A DNA stretch of 64,000 nt from Haladaptatus salinisoli (GCF_020614375.1 NZ_CP085327.1:434001-498000), one strand, 5' to 3'; shown: positions 51,110 through 60,097, numbered from the stretch's first letter. Numbers and translations: made by a program. Notes: generated by a model from the letters alone, not told the origin.

Positions 51110-52791
51110 CCCTCTCTGAACTCCACGCCCTTCCCGCCGCGCGGATGCTCCCACTCGGTCTCCGCGACGATGGCGCAGGTGCCGCACTCGACGCAGGGTT
51201 GCGTGTCGAGGCTGACTATCCGCTCCTCGTGTCCGTTCACCTGCACCGTCTCCTCGCGGTAGCAGCCGCCGCCGAAGTCCTTCGCGCTGACCGGGCAGGC
51301 CGAGACCGCCGCGCCGCTGGCTTCGTAGGAGTCGTTTCGCAGGCGGATGTGGGGGTTGCCCACGTCGGTGTCGTAGGTCAGGTCGCCGATTCGGTCGGCG
51401 AGGCTCTTCGGCTCGACCTCGTTCTCGTCCGTAACCGGCGTTCCGAGTTCCTCCGCGATGACCGTCGGAAGCGTGACGTAGGGCGTCTGCGTGTCCGGAA
51501 TCATCGAGGAGAGGTACGGCGAACCGTACAGTCGTTCGAGCTGTCCCTCCACGACGCCCGATCGGAGCACCGCCCGTCCGAGCCGCGAGGAGAGCAGGCT
51601 GTCCGTGAGATCCGCCGCCCGCTCGTTCTCGCCGAGCCGACCGAGGGTTTGGTACTGCTTCGGGCGGAGTTTGCCCATCACGCCCTCGTCTTTCAACTTC
51701 TTCGTGTAGAGCTTGCCGGCCCGCTCCGGTTCGCCGCGCATGCGCGCCTCCGCGAACGCCTCCGCGGCGAGCGCGCCCGCGGTCACGGCGTGGTTCATGC
51801 CCTTGATTATCGGCCCCTGCGCCTGCATCTGCCCGCCGGCGTCGCCGACGAGCACCAGCCGTCCGCGGTGCGGCGCGGGGTGGGCCACCTTCTTCGAGTC
51901 GGGGACGAGCTTCGCGGAGTACTCCACCTCGTCGTAGTGCCCGTTCAACCACTGGCCGAGCAGCGGGTGGGTGAGCAGGTTGTCGAGCAGTTCGTGCGGC
52001 TCCGCCTCCTCCGCGACCAGGCTGTCGAGGTGGAAGACGGTCCCGATGGAGAGCGAGTCCTCGTTCGTGTAGAGGAAGCCGCCGCCGCGCACCCCGTCGA
52101 AGAGGTTCCCCGAGAACAGGTGCGCCTTCCCCGTGTCGTCGTCGACGTCGAATCGCTCCTCGACGACGTCCTGAGGCATGTCGATGACCGCTTTCACGCC
52201 CTGGAACCACTCGTCCGGTTCCTCCCAGTTCATCAGTCCCGCGTCGCGGGCGAGTTCGCTGTTCACGCCGTCCGCCGCGACGATGAAGTCCGCCGTGATG
52301 GGGTCGAGCTCGTCGCAGGTGACGCCGACGATCCGACCGTTCTCGCGGAGCAGTCCGTTCACCCGCACGCCGGCCAACAACCCGCCGCCGGTCTCGCTGG
52401 TCATCTCGTGGACCCGGTCGGCGAGCCACGAGTCCATCTTCCGGCGGAGCACCGCGTCGGCCCACTCCGTGTCGTGCTCGTGGAGGCGAGTGATGTCGAA
52501 CGACTTCACCTTCTCGTCGGCCACGTTGTGGATGTAGTAGTCCGTGATGGGGCGTTCCGCCGCCTCCTCGCGGAAGTCGGGGAACAGCGAGTCGACGGTG
52601 TAGGGGGCCGACTCCTCGGCGTAGATGAGTCCGCCGGAGACGTTCTTCGACCCTGCCTCGACGCCGCGTTCGAGGACGAGCGTTTCGATTCCGTTCCGTG
52701 CGAGCGTCGCGGCCGCCGCGGCCCCGCCGGGCCCCGCTCCGACCACGACAGCTTCGTAGTGTTCGTATTCGTCCGTCATCGTCTCAGTCAT
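51106..52791 (-). CDS. fixC: FixC-FixX-type electron-transfer flavoprotein:quinone oxidoreductase
   Basis: 561 residues. FAD motif GAGPGGAAAAATLARNG near residue 22, then VGDAGGQMQAQGPIIKGMNHA typical of FixC/ETF-QO. From about 470 a FixX-like ferredoxin domain follows, with CPVSAKDFGGGC and CVECGTC, so FixC and FixX, separate genes in rhizobia, are fused here. It takes electrons from the ETF and passes them to quinone at the membrane. The start at 52791 overlaps the fixB end by 8 bases; an in-frame ATG at 52779 is an alternative. Confidence 0.9.
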   Translation of the reverse strand: MTETMTDEYEHYEAVVVGAGPGGAAAAATLARNGIETLVLERGVEAGSKNVSGGLIYAEESAPYTVDSLFPDFREEAAERPITDYYIHNVADEKVKSFDITRLHEHDTEWADAVLRRKMDSWLADRVHEMTSETGGGLLAGVRVNGLLRENGRIVGVTCDELDPITADFIVAADGVNSELARDAGLMNWEEPDEWFQGVKAVIDMPQDVVEERFDVDDDTGKAHLFSGNLFDGVRGGGFLYTNEDSLSIGTVFHLDSLVAEEAEPHELLDNLLTHPLLGQWLNGHYDEVEYSAKLVPDSKKVAHPAPHRGRLVLVGDAGGQMQAQGPIIKGMNHAVTAGALAAEAFAEARMRGEPERAGKLYTKKLKDEGVMGKLRPKQYQTLGRLGENERAADLTDSLLSSRLGRAVLRSGVVEGQLERLYGSPYLSSMIPDTQTPYVTLPTVIAEELGTPVTDENEVEPKSLADRIGDLTYDTDVGNPHIRLRNDSYEASGAAVSACPVSAKDFGGGCYREETVQVNGHEERIVSLDTQPCVECGTCAIVAETEWEHPRGGKGVEFREG

Positions 52792-54316
52792 CGCCTTCCG
52801 CCGCGACCGCGTCCAGTTCGCCCGCCTCGACCGCGTCCGTGAGGCGGGGGAGCACTTCGAAGAGGTCACCCTCGATGTAGTAATCGCTGAAGTCCCTGAT
52901 GTCGGCGTCCGGGTCGGTGTTGATGGAGACGATGGTGTCCGACTCGTCCATCCCGACCTTGTGCTGAATCGCGCCGCTGATACCCGCCGCGATGTAGAGG
53001 GGCGGTTGGACGATCTGCCCGGTCTCGCCGATCTGGCGCTCCTCGGTGACGTACTGCTCGACGTGTCCCTCCACGCTGTAGGAGGCGGTGACGACGCCGC
53101 GGGACAGACCGAGGTCGGCGTCGTTGAAGGCGTCCACGAGGTCGAGCGCGAGTTCGATTCCCTTCGTGGGGTCGTCGCCGATACCGCGTCCCACGGCGAC
53201 GACGACCTCGCGTCCGGTCAGGTCGATGCCGGTGTCGAGCACGTCCCAGTCGGAGACGTCGACGCGGAACCAGTCGTCCGGCAGGTCGATGTCGTGGGAG
53301 ACGATTTCGCCCTCGCGCTCCGGGTCGGCCTCCATCGGTTCGAAGCTCCCCGGGATGACGGAACAGCCCTGCGGGTGGAACTCCCTGTCGGGGTTGTCGA
53401 GACAGAGGATGGTCGAGTACTCGAACCCGGAGAAATCGGGCCGTTTCATGTGGAGCACGCGCTCGAACTCGACCTTCTCGCCGGGCGTCCCCGTCTTCAC
53501 GGGGTTGGAGATGAGTTCGTTCTCGATGGTCAGCCCCGAGCAGTCGCTGGCGAGGCCGGAGTCGAGTTCGCCCTGCACCTGCGCGGAGAGGTCGCGCCCG
53601 TTGTTCGTCGCCGGGAAGAGGAAGTAGCGCGGCTTGTCGTAGTCCTTCCAGTCGGCCTCGGTTCGGGCCATGTCGGCGACGATTTCGGTGTACGGCTTGT
53701 GGCGGAACCGCTCCAGTCGGTCGTCGTCGTGGTAGACCGCCACGTCCGCGCCGATGGCGATGCACTCCTCGGCGAGGTCCCCCATGTCGTCGCCGACGAG
53801 GACGGCCACGACGCGCTCCTCGTCGCCGTACTCCTCGGCGTAGTCGTCCATCAGTTCGCGGGCCTTGCCGAGCATCTCCCGCGACACGTCGAGGAGTTCG
53901 CCGCCCTGCGTCTCGCAGTACACCCACATGTCGCGGTAGACGCCGTCCTCCAGCGCCCTGACGTGCTTTTTGTCCGCGGTGGGGCGGGCGAGTCCGTCGT
54001 CTTCCGCTTCCTCCTCGTCGCCCTCGGCGTCCGATTCGTCAGGTTCCTCGGCGGTGGCCTCCGCCTCGTCGGGGTCTTCCACGTCCTCCTCGGTCGCTTC
54101 GTACTTCCCTTCGGTTTCGGTGTCCTCGGTGGCTTCGCCCTCGGTCTGCTCCCGAACCTCCTCGATTCGAGCCTGGATGGCCTCCTTCGCCGTCGTTCGG
54201 TCTTTGCCCTCCTCCTCTCTGGTGAGCAGGTCGTCCAGCGCGCCGGGGTCTTCGACTGTCTTCACGTCCTCTTCGAGTTCCTCGACGGTTCGCTCGCCGG
54301 GGTCGATGTCCGTCAC
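52784..54316 (-). CDS. fixB: Electron transfer flavoprotein alpha subunit (FixB/EtfA) with acidic extension
   Basis: 510 residues, about 190 longer than typical EtfA. Residues 1 to about 125 are an extremely acidic extension (EDTETEGKYEATEEDVEDPDEAEA). The normal ETF-alpha starts at about DMWVYCETQGGELLDVS; the FAD domain shows VGRGIGDD, GVVTASYSVEGHVEQYVTEERQIGETGQIV and YIAAGISGAIQHKVGM. It forms the ETF with FixA and takes electrons from acyl-CoA and similar dehydrogenases. GTG start; 2-base gap after fixA. The acidic arm may tune solubility or partner docking (inference). Confidence 0.92.
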   Translation of the reverse strand: MTDIDPGERTVEELEEDVKTVEDPGALDDLLTREEEGKDRTTAKEAIQARIEEVREQTEGEATEDTETEGKYEATEEDVEDPDEAEATAEEPDESDAEGDEEEAEDDGLARPTADKKHVRALEDGVYRDMWVYCETQGGELLDVSREMLGKARELMDDYAEEYGDEERVVAVLVGDDMGDLAEECIAIGADVAVYHDDDRLERFRHKPYTEIVADMARTEADWKDYDKPRYFLFPATNNGRDLSAQVQGELDSGLASDCSGLTIENELISNPVKTGTPGEKVEFERVLHMKRPDFSGFEYSTILCLDNPDREFHPQGCSVIPGSFEPMEADPEREGEIVSHDIDLPDDWFRVDVSDWDVLDTGIDLTGREVVVAVGRGIGDDPTKGIELALDLVDAFNDADLGLSRGVVTASYSVEGHVEQYVTEERQIGETGQIVQPPLYIAAGISGAIQHKVGMDESDTIVSINTDPDADIRDFSDYYIEGDLFEVLPRLTDAVEAGELDAVAAEGDD

Positions 54317-54318
54317 GG

Positions 54319-55167
54319 TCAGTCACCCGCCGCGAAGGGTCGCATCGTTTCGAGCACCTCGGACATCCCCTCCTCGTCGTCGGGCGTGACCATCGTGGCC
54401 TCCCGCTCCGCCGGGGCCTTCGGAATCGGGTCGACCGACGACACGATGGTCGGCGATCCGTCCAGTCCGATGTAGTCCGGGTCGAGGTTGAGGTCGGCGT
54501 GGTCCCACGTCGTCATGTGGTCCTCGTGCTCCTCGGCGCGTTCTTCCGTCTCGGCTTTCAGCCGTTTGCGCTGGAGTCGGTGGGAGGCCTTCCGGTACGA
54601 CGACTCGTACTCGGGGTCGGTGACGATGAAGGCTGGGAGCGGCGATTCGACGGTCTCTATCTCGTCCACGTCGCCCTCCACCAGTCGCTTCGCGCGGACG
54701 CGTCGCTCCTCCTCGTCCACCTCCATGGCGATGACGTGCGTGATGATGGGGTAGTCGAGACACCACGCCGTCTGCGGTCCGGTCTGGCCCGTCTCGCCGT
54801 CCGCGGTCTTGAATCCCGCGAACACGAGGTCGGGTTCGCCGATCTTCTCGATGCCGGACGAGAGGGTTATCGCGGTCGCCCACGTGTCCGCGGCGGCCAT
54901 CTCGCGGTCGGAGAGCAAGTAGAGGTCGTCGGCGTACACCGTCATCGCCTCTCTGAGCACGTCGCCGTACCCCGGCGGCCCCATGCTCATCGCGCTCACC
55001 CGCCCTCCGTGTTTCACCTTCGTCTGGAGGGCGGCCCGGAGCGCGAACTGGTCGTTCGGGTTCATCACCGTCGGCGTCTTTCCGCGCTCCAGGTGGCCGT
55101 CCTCGTCGAACGACACCTGTCCCTCGCGGAAGTCGGGAACGCCCTTGGTCAACACGACCGAGTGCAT
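54319..55167 (-). CDS. fixA: Electron transfer flavoprotein beta subunit (FixA/EtfB)
   Basis: 282 residues of EtfB: SVVLTKGVPDFREGQVSFDEDGHLERGKTPTVMNPNDQFALRAAL at the start (shown as separate pieces of the family pattern), AGFKTADGETGQTGPQTAWCL in the middle and the AMP-binding part. First gene of the fixA-fixB-fixCX-unknown operon, with near-zero gaps. An AT-rich element near 55187-55195 fits as its TATA box. The operon carries electrons from acyl-CoA dehydrogenation to quinones. Confidence 0.92.
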   Translation of the reverse strand: MHSVVLTKGVPDFREGQVSFDEDGHLERGKTPTVMNPNDQFALRAALQTKVKHGGRVSAMSMGPPGYGDVLREAMTVYADDLYLLSDREMAAADTWATAITLSSGIEKIGEPDLVFAGFKTADGETGQTGPQTAWCLDYPIITHVIAMEVDEEERRVRAKRLVEGDVDEIETVESPLPAFIVTDPEYESSYRKASHRLQRKRLKAETEERAEEHEDHMTTWDHADLNLDPDYIGLDGSPTIVSSVDPIPKAPAEREATMVTPDDEEGMSEVLETMRPFAAGD

Positions 55168-55352
55168 CGGTACCTCCTAACGTGAATGTGTTTAGTTGGC
55201 ATACGTCACTTTGTACCATTCCCCCAGTCATTATTATACTGTCGGAGAACCAACAGAGAACCGACATACGAGCGCGTTACCTCCGGTAGCCGACAGCTAT
55301 GGCTCCGTCGAAATCGGCGGCGAAAATTATCAATCGTCGGGAAAATCGGACG

Positions 55353-56297
55353 TTACGCCTGCGGCGCGGGACCGTCCGAGGAGTTCCGCTCCCGCTGGCG
55401 GGTCGTCTCGACCGACTCGTCCACGTCGTCCGCCTCTCGCTCGACTTCGTCGGTCGGTTTGCGCTTCTCCGTGCGTATCATCGTCATCTCGCCGCGGGCG
55501 CGCATCGTCCCGTCGGCGGTGGCGTCCTCGTGAAATTCGAGGTCGGTGCAGGACACGTCGCCGAGCACCTCCGTCCCGTCTTCGAGGACGACGGTCCCGT
55601 TCCGGGTCGTCACGTCCCCGTGGATTCGCGTTCCGGAACCGACGACGATGTCGCCGCGAGCGCGGAGACTGCCGAACAGCTCGGTGTCCGAACCCATCTC
55701 GATCTCCTCCGCGCGGATGTTCCCGTGCAGGCGACAGTCGTCGCCGATGGTCGCGGGCGTCGAGACGCGCCACGCGTCGTCGCTGACGCGGGCGTTCCGC
55801 GGGATGACCGCCGGGTCGGCCTCGGTCTCGTCCAACATCTCGTCGATGACGTTCCGAGCGGCCTCCTCCTCGCCGAGTCGCAGGAGTTGCGAGAGGTAGA
55901 CGAACAGGAAGACGACGGTCGGCATCGGGTTGCGGATGACGATCCACCCGTTCGCTTCGAACCCCTCGTCTATCTGTACGTCGTCGCCGATGTCGAGGTC
56001 GCCGCTGACCATCAGCCGTCCCGAGACGTGGACGCGCTCGCCGAGGTAGGCGTCCTGCCCGACGAGCACGTCGCCGTCCACGTCGCTCCAGAGGTCGAGG
56101 CGGCAGTCGGCCTCGGCTTCGATGTGTCCCCCGAAGGTCGCTCGCTCGCCCGCGATGACGTGGTTCCCGCGAACGCCGAACTCGACGGTGCTCTGTGCGC
56201 CGACGATGACGTCGCCGTCGGTCACGAGGTCGTGTTCTTCGACGGTCGTCCCGTCGGGAATCGAGAGGGTGTCCAATGAGTCGGAGCGGAGCGGCAC
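55353..56297 (-). CDS. Bactofilin-like polymer-forming protein with two beta-helix parts
   Basis: 314 residues. Residues about 20-125 and 185-265 are right-handed beta-helix repeats with short hexad-like turns (DGDVIVGAQSTVEFGVRGN; GDDCRLHGNIRAEEIEMGSD), as in bactofilins. Between them lies a roughly 60-residue insert with a hydrophobic helix (VVFLFVYLSQLLRL) that could touch the membrane. The C-terminal 45 residues are charged and disordered. GTG start. May polymerise into a scaffold; cellular role in haloarchaea is not settled. Confidence 0.8.
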   Translation of the reverse strand: MPLRSDSLDTLSIPDGTTVEEHDLVTDGDVIVGAQSTVEFGVRGNHVIAGERATFGGHIEAEADCRLDLWSDVDGDVLVGQDAYLGERVHVSGRLMVSGDLDIGDDVQIDEGFEANGWIVIRNPMPTVVFLFVYLSQLLRLGEEEAARNVIDEMLDETEADPAVIPRNARVSDDAWRVSTPATIGDDCRLHGNIRAEEIEMGSDTELFGSLRARGDIVVGSGTRIHGDVTTRNGTVVLEDGTEVLGDVSCTDLEFHEDATADGTMRARGEMTMIRTEKRKPTDEVEREADDVDESVETTRQRERNSSDGPAPQA

Positions 56298-56413
56298 ACA
56301 TCCTACCAGCGAGTCACCGGTAATAAATCCTCCCGCGTGCGTCTGACGGGCGTCTGCCGACCGCGCCGTCGCGTTCTGTAGCTTTTTTATTCGGTCGCGG
56401 CCAACGCTGGCGC

Positions 56414-56611
56414 ATGACCACGCTTTCCTTCGACGACGAGGGCGTCGACGTCGTCTACGAGGGCACCGAGTTTCGCATGTCGAAAGACCTCATCGAGGAG
56501 GCGACTCAGAAGTCGTACTACGACGTGACCGACCACGAGGTGCTCCGACTGGTCGAGAAGAATCCCTCCCTCGGCGGGCAAGCACGTCGAATCGGTGATA
56601 TCATCCGGTAG
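56414..56611 (+). CDS. DUF5800 family protein
   Basis: 65 residues: TTLSFDDEGVDVVYEGTEFRMSKDLIEEAT, YYDVTDHEVLRLVEKNP and ARRIGDIIR, the haloarchaeal DUF5800 pattern. Small, acidic, soluble, function unknown. TATA-like TTTTTTATTCGG lies about 25-30 bases before the ATG: leaderless. Confidence 0.82.
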   Translation: MTTLSFDDEGVDVVYEGTEFRMSKDLIEEATQKSYYDVTDHEVLRLVEKNPSLGGQARRIGDIIR

Positions 56612-56642
56612 GATTTAGGTGCGGGAACCGAAACCGTGGAAC

Positions 56643-56777
56643 ATGAACCTCCCTGCCGACTTCGATCACCCCGCGTGGCTGACCGCGGTGAGCACCGTCG
56701 CGTCCTACCTGCTCGTGCTCGCGGCGATGACCGTCCTGCTCTTCGGCGTTCCGTACCTGCTTTTCACGGCGCTGTGA
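56643..56777 (+). CDS. 44-residue single-TM protein
   Basis: ATG to TGA encodes 44 residues: a short acidic N-terminus (NLPADFDHPAWLT) and a long hydrophobic helix (SYLLVLAAMTVLLFGVPYLL). It starts 31 bases after the DUF5800 stop, probably the same transcript. Too short to assign a function. Confidence 0.65.
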   Translation: MNLPADFDHPAWLTAVSTVASYLLVLAAMTVLLFGVPYLLFTAL

Positions 56778-56952
56778 GTCGGCTCTGACGACCGCTAGCG
56801 CCCGACGGAACCCCACACCCTCCCGGTTGCACGCTGGCATCGGTTACCGGCGCGTCCGAGCGAAACGAATAGCTCCATAAAAACGGGTTCCGCAGGGCTC
56901 TCGTGTACGAAAGTCGAAAACGCGAACGGAGAGAAATCGACCGACCCGAACC

Positions 56953-58167
56953 TCAGGCGAACGTCTTGGAGACTTCGTCGTCCTCGTCCTCTTCCTCGAT
57001 TTTCTCCCGCGCGTCGAGGAAGTCCTGCATCGTTATCTCGGTGCGGTCGTCGCGGATGGCGAACATCCCGGCCTCCGTGCAGATGGCCTTGATGTCGGCA
57101 CCGCTGGCGTCGCCCGTCTCGTTCGCGAGTTTCTCGTAGTCCATGTCGTCGGCGACGTTCATGTCGCGGGTGTGGATGCGGAAGATCTGCTCGCGGCCTT
57201 CCTCGTTCGGGTTGGGGACCTCGATGAGGCGGTCGAACCGACCTGGGCGCAGGATGGCGCGGTCGAGCATGTCGAAGCGGTTGGTCGCCGCGATGATGCG
57301 AATCTCGCCCCGCTCCTCGAAGCCGTCCATCTCGGAGAGCAGTTGCATCATCGTGCGCTGCACCTCGGCGTCGCCCGACGTCTTCGAGTCGGTGCGTTTC
57401 GACGCGATGGCGTCTATCTCGTCGATGAAGATGACGGCGGGTTCGTGGTCGCGGGCTACCTGGAAGAGGTCGCGCACCAGTTTCGCCCCCTCGCCGATGA
57501 ACTTGTGGACGAGTTCCGATCCGGCCATCTTGATGAACGTGGCGTCGGTCTGGTTGGCGACGGCCTTCGCCAGCATCGTCTTCCCGGTTCCGGGCGGCCC
57601 GTAGAGGAGCACGCCGCTCGGGGGTTCGATGCCGACGTCTTCGAACATGTCGGGGTTCTCCAGCGGCATCTCGACCGTCTCGCGGACCTCGTTCATCTGC
57701 TCTTTCAGCCCACCGATGTCGGTGTAGGTCACGTCGGGACTCTTCGTGACCTGCATCACGCGAGCGCGCACGTCGGTCTCGTCGTCGAGCGTCTTCACGA
57801 TGGAGAGGGAGTTGTTGACGGCGACGCGCGAGTCGGGTTCGAGGTCGGTGCGCATCTCGTCGGTCACTTCGGTAACGGCCTCTTGATTGTTACCGTGCTG
57901 TTTGATGATGACGCCCTCCTCCGTGATCTCCTGCACGGTGGCGACGAACAGCGGCGATTGTTTCAGCTTCTTGTTCTCGTGGGTGAGTCGTTCGAGCTTC
58001 TGCTGATATTTGTTGTTCTCTGCGTTCGCGTCGAGGAGCTTATCCCGCATCTCCTCGTTCTGTGATTCGAGGACTTCGAGGCGTTCCTGAAGCGCCTCTA
58101 TCTTATCCTGTTGGGACGTGTTCTCCTCGTCGTAGGGGAGATCAACGTCTTCCACAGTGTCGGTCAT
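56953..58167 (-). CDS. pan: Proteasome-activating nucleotidase (PAN)
   Basis: 404 residues. N-terminal coiled coil (about 15-70), OB ring domain (70-145), AAA+ domain with Walker A GPPGTGKT (190-197), Walker B VIFIDEIDAIA and the pore loop before SELVHKFIGEGA. It unfolds substrates for the 20S proteasome with ATP. Its C-terminus is KTFA: the aromatic is Phe rather than the Tyr of the HbYX motif that opens the proteasome gate. The PAC2 gene is elsewhere in the window. Divergent from the small HTH gene. Confidence 0.96.
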   Translation of the reverse strand: MTDTVEDVDLPYDEENTSQQDKIEALQERLEVLESQNEEMRDKLLDANAENNKYQQKLERLTHENKKLKQSPLFVATVQEITEEGVIIKQHGNNQEAVTEVTDEMRTDLEPDSRVAVNNSLSIVKTLDDETDVRARVMQVTKSPDVTYTDIGGLKEQMNEVRETVEMPLENPDMFEDVGIEPPSGVLLYGPPGTGKTMLAKAVANQTDATFIKMAGSELVHKFIGEGAKLVRDLFQVARDHEPAVIFIDEIDAIASKRTDSKTSGDAEVQRTMMQLLSEMDGFEERGEIRIIAATNRFDMLDRAILRPGRFDRLIEVPNPNEEGREQIFRIHTRDMNVADDMDYEKLANETGDASGADIKAICTEAGMFAIRDDRTEITMQDFLDAREKIEEEDEDDEVSKTFA

Positions 58168-58258
58168 CAGTACCCGATAAGCGCCTGTCTCTTAAGAGGC
58201 TTCGGGTGAGCGACCGTTTCGTCCGCCTCTCTCACCGAGGAAATATAATTCCCAATGG

Positions 58259-58283
58259 TAATATTTCTGAATGGGAAATATTA
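58259..58283. promoter_or_regulatory. Perfect palindrome on the promoter of the small HTH gene
   Basis: TAATATTTC - TGAATGG - GAAATATTA: nine perfect pairs, 7-base spacer. It ends 27 bases before the HTH start and overlaps the TATA-like ATATTATTA at 58278-58286. Best read as an operator, probably for the product itself. TTCCCA and TGGGAA words around 58249-58277 form a second, offset symmetry. Confidence 0.6.
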
Positions 58284-58310
58284 TTAGGCTGTATTCGAAA
58301 TGGGTGATTG

Positions 58311-58586
58311 ATGAGTGCTCCAGAGCTATCACACACGAACGGAACTCGTTTGCGAGACGCGGACTCGACCGACACCATCCGCGACCTGCCGCCGAGCGCG
58401 AAGTTGGTCGCAAAGGTGCTCGAATACAACGAAACGATGACCCAGAGCGAACTCGCGGACGAGACGCTCCTTCCGCCCCGGACGGTTCGCTACGCGCTGA
58501 ACCGTCTCGAAGACGAGGAACTCGTCGACTCGCGCTTTTCGTTCTCCGACGCGCGCAAGCGTCTCTACACGCTCGACCTCGAATAG
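58311..58586 (+). CDS. Small winged-HTH regulator (MarR-like)
   Basis: 91 residues. After a short polar start, DLPPSAKLVAKVLEYNETMTQSELADETLLPPRTVRYALNRLEDEELVDSRF is a complete winged helix. The conserved end (SFSDARKRLYTLDLE) is typical of a widespread haloarchaeal family. ATG 58311 was chosen over the TTG just before it. The promoter carries a 25-bp palindrome, so autoregulation is likely. It precedes mre11-rad50 on the same strand, but a gap of about 155 bases separates them. Confidence 0.82.
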   Translation: MSAPELSHTNGTRLRDADSTDTIRDLPPSAKLVAKVLEYNETMTQSELADETLLPPRTVRYALNRLEDEELVDSRFSFSDARKRLYTLDLE

Positions 58587-58592
58587 AGCGAA

Positions 58593-58608
58593 CTCTTATA
58601 AGTAAGAG
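58593..58608. promoter_or_regulatory. Palindrome between the HTH gene and mre11
   Basis: CTCTTA-TAAG-TAAGAG, six perfect pairs, six bases past the HTH stop. It contains a TATA-like CTTATAAG. It may be a promoter element for a short transcript or an operator. Confidence 0.4.
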
Positions 58609-58741
58609 CGCGGCCAATCGTAGCCATGCGCTCTCGAAGTCGACGTCCCGAACTCCCCGCTGCTCGACCGGTCCGTCGCGTGCGAGCCCCCGCGATTCCT
58701 CACGGAAATCATTTAAGGCCAGTATGCTAAGTACGCAACCA

Positions 58742-60097
58742 ATGACACGGGTGATTCACACCGGCGACACCCACATCGGGTATCGTCAGTATCATTCGCC
58801 CGAGCGACGGGACGATTTCCTCTCCGCGTTCGACAGAGTCGTCGACGACGCCATCGAGGACGACGTGGACGCCGTCGTCCACGCCGGCGACCTGTTTCAC
58901 GACCGTCGCCCGGGACTCGCCGACCTCCTCGGGACCATCTCCGTCCTCCGAAAGCTCAGTCGGGTGGACATCCCGTTTCTCGCCATCGTCGGCAACCACG
59001 AGAGCACGCGCGGCGACCAGTGGCTCGACCTCTTCGAGAAACTGGGGCTCGCGACGCGGCTCGGTCCCGACCCGGTCGCGGTCGGCGACACCGCTTTCTA
59101 CGGCTTGGACCACGTCCCGTTGTCGAAGCGGGACGACCTCGACTACGATTTCGTCCCCCACGAGCAAGACCACGCCGCGCTCGTCGCCCACGGACTCTTC
59201 CAGCCGTTCGAGTTCGGCAACTGGGACGCCGAGGAGGTGCTCACCGAGGCGTCGGTCGAGTTCGACGCGATGCTGCTCGGCGACAACCACCAGCACGGAA
59301 AAGAGCGAGTCGAAGACACGTGGGTCACGTACTGCGGTTCGACCGAGCGCGCGAGCGCGAGCGAGCGCGACGACCGGGGGTACAACATCGTCACGTTCGA
59401 CGGCGACACAACCATCACCCGGCGAGGTATCCCGACCCGAGACTTCGAGTTCATCTCGGTCGGACTCGGCGAGGGCGAGGGCATCGACCGCGTCCGCGAG
59501 GTCGTTCGGGAGTACGACCTCGAAGATTCGGTCGCCCTGATTTCGGTTACCGGCGAGGGGGAGAACGTCACCCCCGCTCGCGTCGAGGCGTTCGCGCTGG
59601 ACGAAGGCGCGCTCGTCGCCCGCGTGAACGACCGCCGCGAGGTGGACGCCGAGACGGGGGACCTCTCCGTCTCGTTCGCCGACCCCGACGACGCTGTCAG
59701 AAAGCGGGTCCGCGAGATGGGACTCAGCGAGACGGCCCACGACGTGGACGAGATCGTTCGCGCGAGCAAGGTGGCCGACTCGAACGTCCGGGCCGCGGTG
59801 GAAGAGCACGTCTCCGACCGCATCGAAGAGGGCGTCGCGGCCTTCGAACCGGCGGACGACGAGGCGGGCGAAGCGGTTCCGGAGGACGCCCCCGACGCGA
59901 CGGACTCGACCGATCCGACCGACTCGACTCCCGAGAACGAAGCTGTCGAGGAAGCGCCGTCGGCGGGCGAAACCGCCGAGGCGTCCGCCGAAACGAGCGC
60001 GTCGGACGAGTTCGACGAACCGACGACTCTCGCGCAGGCCGACCGAGGTGAGTCGGGCGACGCCGACGAGCAGATATCGATGGAGGACTTCCTGTGA
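58742..60097 (+). CDS. mre11: DNA double-strand break repair protein Mre11
   Basis: 451 residues. Metallophosphatase motifs: HTGDTHIG (6-13), HAGDLFHDRRP, VGNHES and the later LLGDNHQHG. It acts with Rad50 as nuclease in processing DNA breaks. Residues 1 to about 270 are the nuclease, then a capping domain and an acidic disordered tail (about 360-440) before EQISMEDFL. The frame is open upstream; ATG 58742 starts the domain and has the TATA CATTTAAGG about 27 bases upstream. It overlaps rad50 by 4 bases. Confidence 0.95.
   Translation: MTRVIHTGDTHIGYRQYHSPERRDDFLSAFDRVVDDAIEDDVDAVVHAGDLFHDRRPGLADLLGTISVLRKLSRVDIPFLAIVGNHESTRGDQWLDLFEKLGLATRLGPDPVAVGDTAFYGLDHVPLSKRDDLDYDFVPHEQDHAALVAHGLFQPFEFGNWDAEEVLTEASVEFDAMLLGDNHQHGKERVEDTWVTYCGSTERASASERDDRGYNIVTFDGDTTITRRGIPTRDFEFISVGLGEGEGIDRVREVVREYDLEDSVALISVTGEGENVTPARVEAFALDEGALVARVNDRREVDAETGDLSVSFADPDDAVRKRVREMGLSETAHDVDEIVRASKVADSNVRAAVEEHVSDRIEEGVAAFEPADDEAGEAVPEDAPDATDSTDPTDSTPENEAVEEAPSAGETAEASAETSASDEFDEPTTLAQADRGESGDADEQISMEDFL

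Noticed and set aside
58271..58741. Upstream in-frame extension of Mre11
   Set aside because: Runs over the HTH gene in another frame and is Arg/Ser-rich; the metallophosphatase domain starts exactly at ATG 58742 with a well-placed TATA box.
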